A stretch of 28,464 bases of DNA. Origin: Chondrilla cf. caribensis (taxonomy: Eukaryota; Porifera; Demospongiae; Chondrillida; Chondrillidae). Shown here piece after piece: positions 21,189 to 28,464 of this stretch. A program made the position numbers and the translations under genes. Where the stretch lies: contig OZ026547.1 of assembly GCA_964020155.1 (NCBI GenBank), positions 3,558,631 to 3,587,094 on the forward strand, written 5' to 3'. Under the pieces are notes generated by a model, which saw only the letters and a program-made list of their open reading frames with translations, had not been told where the DNA came from and did not search any database. Position 1 is the first letter of the stretch. Every line of letters starts with the position of its first letter.

Positions 21189-21234
21189 ACCGTAGACACT
21201 CAAAACTACGTTATGTAGTTTAGGGTGTCTATGG
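21189..21234. repeat. short perfect-type hairpin
   Basis: The arms ACCGTAGACACTCAAAACTA C and GTAGTTTAGGGTGTCTATGG T pair over about 20 bases with a few mismatches around the 5-base loop GTTAT. It could be a MITE remnant or a structured RNA; nothing decides between them. Confidence 0.5.
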
Positions 21235-21284
21235 TGTGACTGAGAAAATGTTAAACTTTTAAACATTTATCCTCTATCTTACAG

Positions 21285-21441
21285 CACTGAAATCACTGCA
21301 ACACTAGCCTTGCAGTACTTTGTACGTGTGCGGGTGGATGGCTGCAACATCTCAACAACAGCAACATTCAGTGCAAGTTTGTACAGTGATCAAATAAACC
21401 TCAAGATCCCCTCGACTGTAGGAGTATTATATAGACTGTAA
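21285..21441 (+). CDS. candidate terminal exon, unknown protein
   Basis: A strong acceptor (TTATCCTCTATCTTACAG) is followed by 51 open codons to TAA. The product reads TEITATLALQYFVRVRVDGC NISTTATFSASLYSDQINLK and onward. Alternating hydrophobic residues with YFVRVRV look like beta strands of an extracellular Ig- or fibronectin-like fold. Base composition is coding-like. The last part (FSASLYSDQ-L/I-NLK) recurs at 24423-24477 inside the downstream duplicate, where the following frame differs and stops early. Upstream exons were not found. It is not recognised and is a tentative call. Confidence 0.3.
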
Positions 21442-21632
21442 GCTGTTCCTGTAACACAGCTCTTAAGTGGAGAATTGTGTATACCTATATTAGTAACCTA
21501 TGAATATTATTAATACTCTGTGTTGCATGACCCATAACATTCCTAATACTGCATGGGAGTCAAGTTTCCAATCCCAGTGAATGAGTGTATATATATATAT
21601 ATATATTAATTTTTGTCGGCACGCCAAGCACA

Positions 21633-21808
21633 TACAGTGAGTTCATGTCAATCCACCATCGCTTCATTCACCACAAATCCCAGTACTTATTATGATCTAC
21701 AAATTAGTAATGTATATAATCCAGGCACCAATTTTATTCACTTGGTACGTACATATATCATTTTTGAAAATGAATTGCAGCGGATTAACGTGTATTGACC
21801 GCTCTGTA
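21633..21808 (+). mobile_element. CAGTGAAT-family MITE, diverged copy f
   Basis: TACAGTGAGTTCATGTCAAT CC at the left and GCGGATTAACGTGTATTGAC at the right. Its counterpart sits at 24707 in the duplicated unit, so it was present before duplication. Confidence 0.6.
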
Positions 21809-22487
21809 TCTTGTGCTCATGTTTCTTAATTGATATCCAAAATCTAATGAACTTTTAATTACCATTAATATTATGTAATTGACACCTGATGCAAGTGGGA
21901 CATAATACACATTTATGATGTGAAATAAAGAAGTTTTAAACTGCTTGATAGATAATTTAAAAATGTGGTTAAAATATATATAATATTATTCTTATTGTCA
22001 ATATAGAGCAATACCTAAAGTATCACAATTTTTCTAAAGCCTAATTATTATAAAGCATTAATACTTTTGTTATCTGAGCCACTTGCAATATTGGTTCATC
22101 AGGAGCACTAGCTGTGTATATAAGAGGTAAATACATAAAAATTATTGAAATGTGAAGAATCACATAATTTTTTTTATATTATAGTTATAATACATGTACA
22201 GACACCATGGTTAACACTATTTTTTATTAGATATACAGTCAACCTTTATTCATCCAACCCAAACATCTGAGTCTGAAAATCTCACTTATAAGCATCCATG
22301 CCAGCAATCTTTTCAAAACAAACCAGTCAACTCGAGCTCAACATTCAACTCTAAAGTACGTATGTATTACCTGATTGTACTATTTAACGATGCAAACTTT
22401 TAAAGAAACAATCCATGCAGGTCAGGTACAGGTACAGTACTAGTAATCAAAGTGCATGCACTGAATTGTATATGTTATAATGTATAA

Positions 22488-22600
22488 TACAGTACCAATA
22501 ATCTACAAGTACCAATGAACATCCAGTTAATCTGCCAAACTCATTAATCCACCATATTCTTTGAAAACGGGTTGCAGCGGATTAACGAGTATTCACTGTA
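22488..22600 (+). mobile_element. CAGTGAAT-family MITE, 5'-truncated copy e
   Basis: It starts inside the element (CAGTACCAATAATCTACAAG) and ends with GCGGATTAACGAGTATTCAC TGTA. It is absent from the matching place in the right copy of the duplication, so it inserted later or was lost there. Confidence 0.7.
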
Positions 22601-22711
22601 CTACTGTTATGTTTATTCACTATAGGAGCTATAATTGAATGTTCACATCACGTTGTTCTATTCAACCCCCAGATTCATAAGCAACAAACTTCCGACATTT
22701 ACTTGACTCAC

Positions 22712-23193
22712 CAGGAGTAACAGACGAAATAAAGATGTCCCATACCTAACATATAGTTTGTACCATGTCCACCTGCTCCGCAGCATTCATTATAACTCAT
22801 GTGGCCAACAATGGTGTGGTCTTCACACTGGCCTTGGTTATAGCAATAAATACCAGGTATTTCAATTCCTAAAAAGAAATTTGACAGCAAGAAAGTTTAT
22901 TAATAAGTGAAAATATTATCTCAATTAAATTGAAAAGGCAGAGGGGAAACAACGTTAATCCCCGCAAAAAACATGAACTAAGGACACTTCTGTGGTGATT
23001 GATATAATATATAAATTGATTCTTAATCATATTAAAAGATAAATTTTAGTAATATAATATATAGCTGATGAACTTCATATTATATTATCCATATACCCAC
23101 ATGAGAGCAGATTCCTAACTGACCTTGAGCATCATGAAACATGACTCCAAGCACCAACATCAGCAGAATCAGCTCCTTTCCAATCCCAGACAT
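22712..23193 (-). CDS. secreted cysteine-rich protein (TB-like module), gene 1, partial
   Basis: Exon 1 (23193-23124) encodes MSGIGKELILLMLVLGVMFH DAQ, a typical signal peptide (hydrophobic core at residues 8-19), ending in phase 1 at AAG|GTCAGT. Exon 2 (22868-22712) follows TTTCTTTTTAG in matching phase. Its cysteines are spaced C-x5-C-x13-CC-x19-C-x2-. A read-through would give Trp then stop, but TG|GTGAGT is a strong donor. If the next exon starts with T or C the codon becomes Cys. That would complete C..C..CC..C-x2-C, the pattern of the TB-like N-terminal module of properdin. The paralogue at 25769-25631 keeps the same donor and phase. Later exons were not identified. Secretion is well supported; the fold assignment is tentative. 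Confidence 0.6.
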
Positions 23194-23479
23194 TTCTCAA
23201 ATTGGACTTTCTGCAACTAACACACTGACACAATATAAACTGGTTCGTAAGGTGACTTGACCAACCTTAAGCTTGTTTAGAAGAATTTCTAGAAGAAATA
23301 TCTGTAGAGCTGGTTGTGCACGTATATATATTCACACAGTGACAGTAACAGGTACGGAACGTACTATATAAATAGTAATTTTATGGTATATAATCAAACT
23401 CTGTTCTACTAGAACTTGAAATAATACTAATTGTCATGTCAGTCGGTGACATGATATCTGGTGATCTTGATTAGACATA

Positions 23480-24080
23480 GTAATTGATGACAATGTGCTT
23501 GGATGATTCCTTTCCTAGTAATAGTCTACCAGCACCATGCATGGGCATTGGCAGACAGGTACTGAAGAGGGAAGTGTATTTCTCCTCAGGCAGAATGAGT
23601 TATGTGGCATACCGAGGAACTAAACAAAGCCCTACCCAATTTTCAGTGTGGCCTGTAACATTAGTTACACTCAGAGTTGCATAAAATTTTCATTGTATGG
23701 GAGGGAATAGGAGAATACATTTCAAAGCACCTTTCACATTGCTACTGGGGCATTTCCAGCTGATATTTGTTCCTGACCTAGCTGTTAATACATGATTAAT
23801 TAGCTTCCGGGCCTTAAAGCAGGTGCATGTGTTCTGGAGTGTTAACCCTGCTGATTCTTGTTTGCTACCTTCTGCTATGACATCTGTATTTTTTTCTCCA
23901 CCTTGTGGCATGAAAGGGTGCACGTGGTTGCGTTCAATCCCCCAGGTGCCGTTTAGTAGAATGAGGGATTATTTATCCAGGGTGCGGGTATTACGTATGC
24001 ATACCCAAAACGAGGGTATATATGGAGGCTGGGGGCAGCACCGAAGGCAGGGGTGAGCCTGTGCCCCCTCAAGTCCAGGA
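23480..24080. other. GC-richer unique segment between the duplicated units, unassigned
   Basis: The stretch between the two duplicated copies is less AT-rich than its neighbours and has open frames on both strands. The plus frame is 23484-23684 (MCLDDSFPSNSLPAPCMGIG and onward). The minus frame is 23923-23690 (MHPFMPQGGEKNTDVIAEGS and onward, with CTCF and WKCP cysteine pairs). Neither is recognised, and neither has clear splice borders in phase with the flanking cysteine-rich genes. It may be a fragment of an old mobile element or an unrecognised exon. The adjoining 24081-24420 shows nothing. Confidence 0.3.
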
Positions 24081-24706
24081 AGGGATTCTATCATAGATCC
24101 CTATTCTTTGAATTGGGTAAGTTGAGGTGATACTAGTTATAAACTAGGATCAGTACTGTTAACCTAAGTCCTTAGAACGGAGATCGAGGTTAAAGCAAGC
24201 CGATTATGTGATACTATATTGCATAGTCTAGGGATACAGACAATCAATGTGTGTCACAACCAGTATGATAGCTGACACTTCAATGCATGGTTTAGCAGTA
24301 ATTTCACAGAGGAAGCAGAGGGTGTTGTCAATCTCTAACAAAAACATTTTACAGCATACACACTGTACATACGTAATATCGCTCATTGGTAACTTGGGTA
24401 ACATTGGTAGTATTTATTATTTCAGTGCAAGTTTGTACAGTGATCAACTAAACCTCAAGAAATCAATACATCCTTGACTGTGGAAGTATTATAGACGGTA
24501 AACTGTTCCAGGACCTGTAACACTAGTTACTGCTCTGAAACCTCCAAAGTGGAGAATTGTGTATTACAGTAACCTATGAATAATATTATTAACACTTTCT
24601 GTTGACGTCGACCCCATAACGATGGGACTCAAATTTCAAACCCAGCTGGTGAACGGTATCTTAACTTTTAAGTTTTTTGTCGACACTCCAAGCTTATACG
24701 TACATA

Positions 24707-24885
24707 TACAGTGTGTTCATATTAATCCTCCATTGCTTTATTTGTCACAAAATCCCAGTACCTATTATGATCTACAAATCAGTAATGTATAATAATATAA
24801 TCTATGCACCAAATCTATAATATTATTCAATTTAGTACATTTTTGAAAAAGAATTACAGCAGATTAATGAATATTCACTGTTCTA
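24707..24885 (+). mobile_element. CAGTGAAT-family MITE, diverged copy g
   Basis: TACAGTGTGTTCATATTAAT CC at the left and GCAGATTAATGAATATTCAC TG at the right. It is the counterpart of copy f. Confidence 0.55.
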
Positions 24886-25630
24886 GCTGCATCTTGTACT
24901 CATGCTTTGTATAATTATTATTCAAAATTAAGAGAGCAAATTACCATTAATTAAAACCTGATACAAGTGGTACAAAATAACATATTTTTATGTGAAATGC
25001 AGAATTTTTTAAACTGCTTGATACATAAATATGGTTATTATATGATATTATTATTGTTAATAGAGCAATACCTAAAGTATTACAATAATAATAATTATTA
25101 TTATTAATTATTCTCTTTTTGCCTAATTATTTGTTGCGTGTAGCTCAAAAGCCTGGATATCATCAGCTGTATATATATATACAAGAGGTGAAATTAATGC
25201 AATGCCATAAAATTCAAATTCAAATGCAAAGAATTCATTTTATTTGTAATAATACATATTACACAGATATACCCTAATACTATTCAGTCAGCTTCGATTC
25301 ATCCAATTGCAGCCCCATGCAATATCTGAGTCTGAAAAACTTACCTAAGCGCTACAATCCTTTGAAACAAACCAGTCAACTCAACATTCAACCCCACAGT
25401 ATGCACATGTACCTGCCCTGATTCGACAATGCCAGCTTTTAAGGAAACAAACCCAGTCGGATACAGTAATCAAAGCGTATTCACTGAGTTACTACAGCAG
25501 TAAATGTTATGTGCGGATGTTGTGTAGATTCACTATATACAAGCTATAATTGAATGTTCACATTACATGTTGTTCTATTCAACCCCCAGATTTATAAACA
25601 GCAAACTTTCAACATTTACTTATAGCTCAC

Positions 25631-28070
<2,440 letters not shown>

Positions 28071-28183
28071 CTACAAAAATTAGAGAAATAATGTTAAGTG
28101 ATATCATTTCATAGAGATCAAGCACCAGAACAGGATGCTAGGTTGAATAACCTTCATAAAGTGAAGGAGTCTATTCAACTCAA

Positions 28184-28442
28184 TCCAATTCAACCTGCTT
28201 AGGAAGTACGTACTTGAAAGGGCATATCAAATCCGTACTTCTTAGATGGGGTAATTGTCATTAGTACTAGTGTGCACAGGCTAGGGACTGGTAAAAATGC
28301 ACTAACCTCGAGTGTGTACTGACTAGGAGCGTGTACTAACGGGGAGTGTGTACTAACCAGGAGTGTGTTCTACCCAGGAGTGTGTACTAACCAGGAGTGT
28401 GTACTAACCATGCAGGATGCTTACTGAGTCAGTTGTACTCCA
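28184..28442 (+). mobile_element. MITE, copy 3, degenerate, with about 6 minisatellite units
   Basis: The lead-in AACCTGCTTAGGAAGTACGT, then ACTTGAAAGGGC, TCAAATCCGTACTTCTTA and ATTAGTACTAGT, matches copies 1 and 2 with many changes. Units of GTGTGTACTAACCAGGAGT follow at 28296-28409. The right end (GCTTACTGAGTCAGTTGTAC T) is a worn form of the TACTAAACAAGTTGCACTGT A terminus. It is upstream of gene 2 and on the opposite strand to it. Confidence 0.7.
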
Positions 28443-28464
28443 TACAATGGTACATAATATATAA

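Larger units (their letters stand above)
21365..22960 (+). repeat. direct duplication, left copy
   Basis: It starts at TTCAGTGCAAGTTTGTACAG TGATCAA. It includes TGGAGAATTGTGTAT, a diverged CAGTGAAT MITE, ACAATCTTTTC/AAACCAGTCAACTC and the minus-strand cysteine-rich exon. The second copy lies at 24421-25880 in the same order and orientation. The copies have many substitutions and indels, so the event is not very recent. Confidence 0.8.

Noticed and set aside
22708..22890. A complete 60-residue single-exon protein starting with MLSNFFLGIE
   Set aside because: The start lies in the pyrimidine-rich intron end, and the acceptor TTTTTAG joins in phase to a signal-peptide exon at 23193.

Overview
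This window is animal (metazoan) nuclear DNA. Genes are split by introns with GT/AG borders and have AATAAA-type 3' ends. The spacers are AT-rich and packed with microsatellites, minisatellites and short inverted-repeat elements (MITEs) with TA-type ends. A 200-base run of N marks an assembly gap. I see no tRNA, rRNA or CRISPR array and no bacterial-type operon. The mixture fits a marine invertebrate, possibly a sponge, but the species cannot be fixed from sequence alone.

Layout. (1) 1-480: possible 3' end of a gene, then a short promoter region with a YY1-like AAAATGGCGGC box. (2) 526-3570 (+): a three-exon gene for a 421-residue basic nuclear-type protein. Its first exon resembles the core of RAMAC, the activator of the mRNA cap methyltransferase RNMT. 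It also carries a tandem array of PPMY (WW-domain ligand) motifs, a KKRKV nuclear signal and a lysine-rich tail. Intron 2 holds a MITE swollen by about 33 copies of a 19-bp unit containing TACTAAC. (3) 3.6-10.4 kb: non-coding, made of microsatellites, tandem duplications and several MITEs. A GC-rich patch at 4.2-4.5 kb may be an orphan promoter or first exon. (4) 10408-12246 (-): an apparently intronless gene for a 612-residue CABIT-domain adaptor (THEMIS/GAREM superfamily) with an SH3-ligand-like N terminus and a C-terminal coiled coil. (5) 12.3-21.2 kb: mostly repeats. They include a second copy of a roughly 1-kb segment also found at 5.75-6.8 kb, a second copy of the minisatellite-bearing MITE, a 390-bp GT array, the gap, and an inverted pair of one MITE on either side of the gap. 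(6) 21.3-28.1 kb: a segment duplicated in direct orientation. Each copy carries a minus-strand exon for a small cysteine-rich module (C-x5-C-x13-CC-x17/19-C-x2-, probably C). One belongs to a gene with its own signal-peptide exon (23193). The other is downstream of three symmetrical phase-1 exons (28070-26737). (7) 28.2 kb to the end: a third, degenerate copy of the minisatellite MITE.

The genes do not form an obvious pathway. Two encode intracellular, probably regulatory proteins (mRNA capping or transcription, and receptor signalling). The right-hand pair encodes secreted, disulphide-rich proteins that look like a recently duplicated extracellular family. All splice models come from reading frames, phases and consensus sites and have no transcript support.
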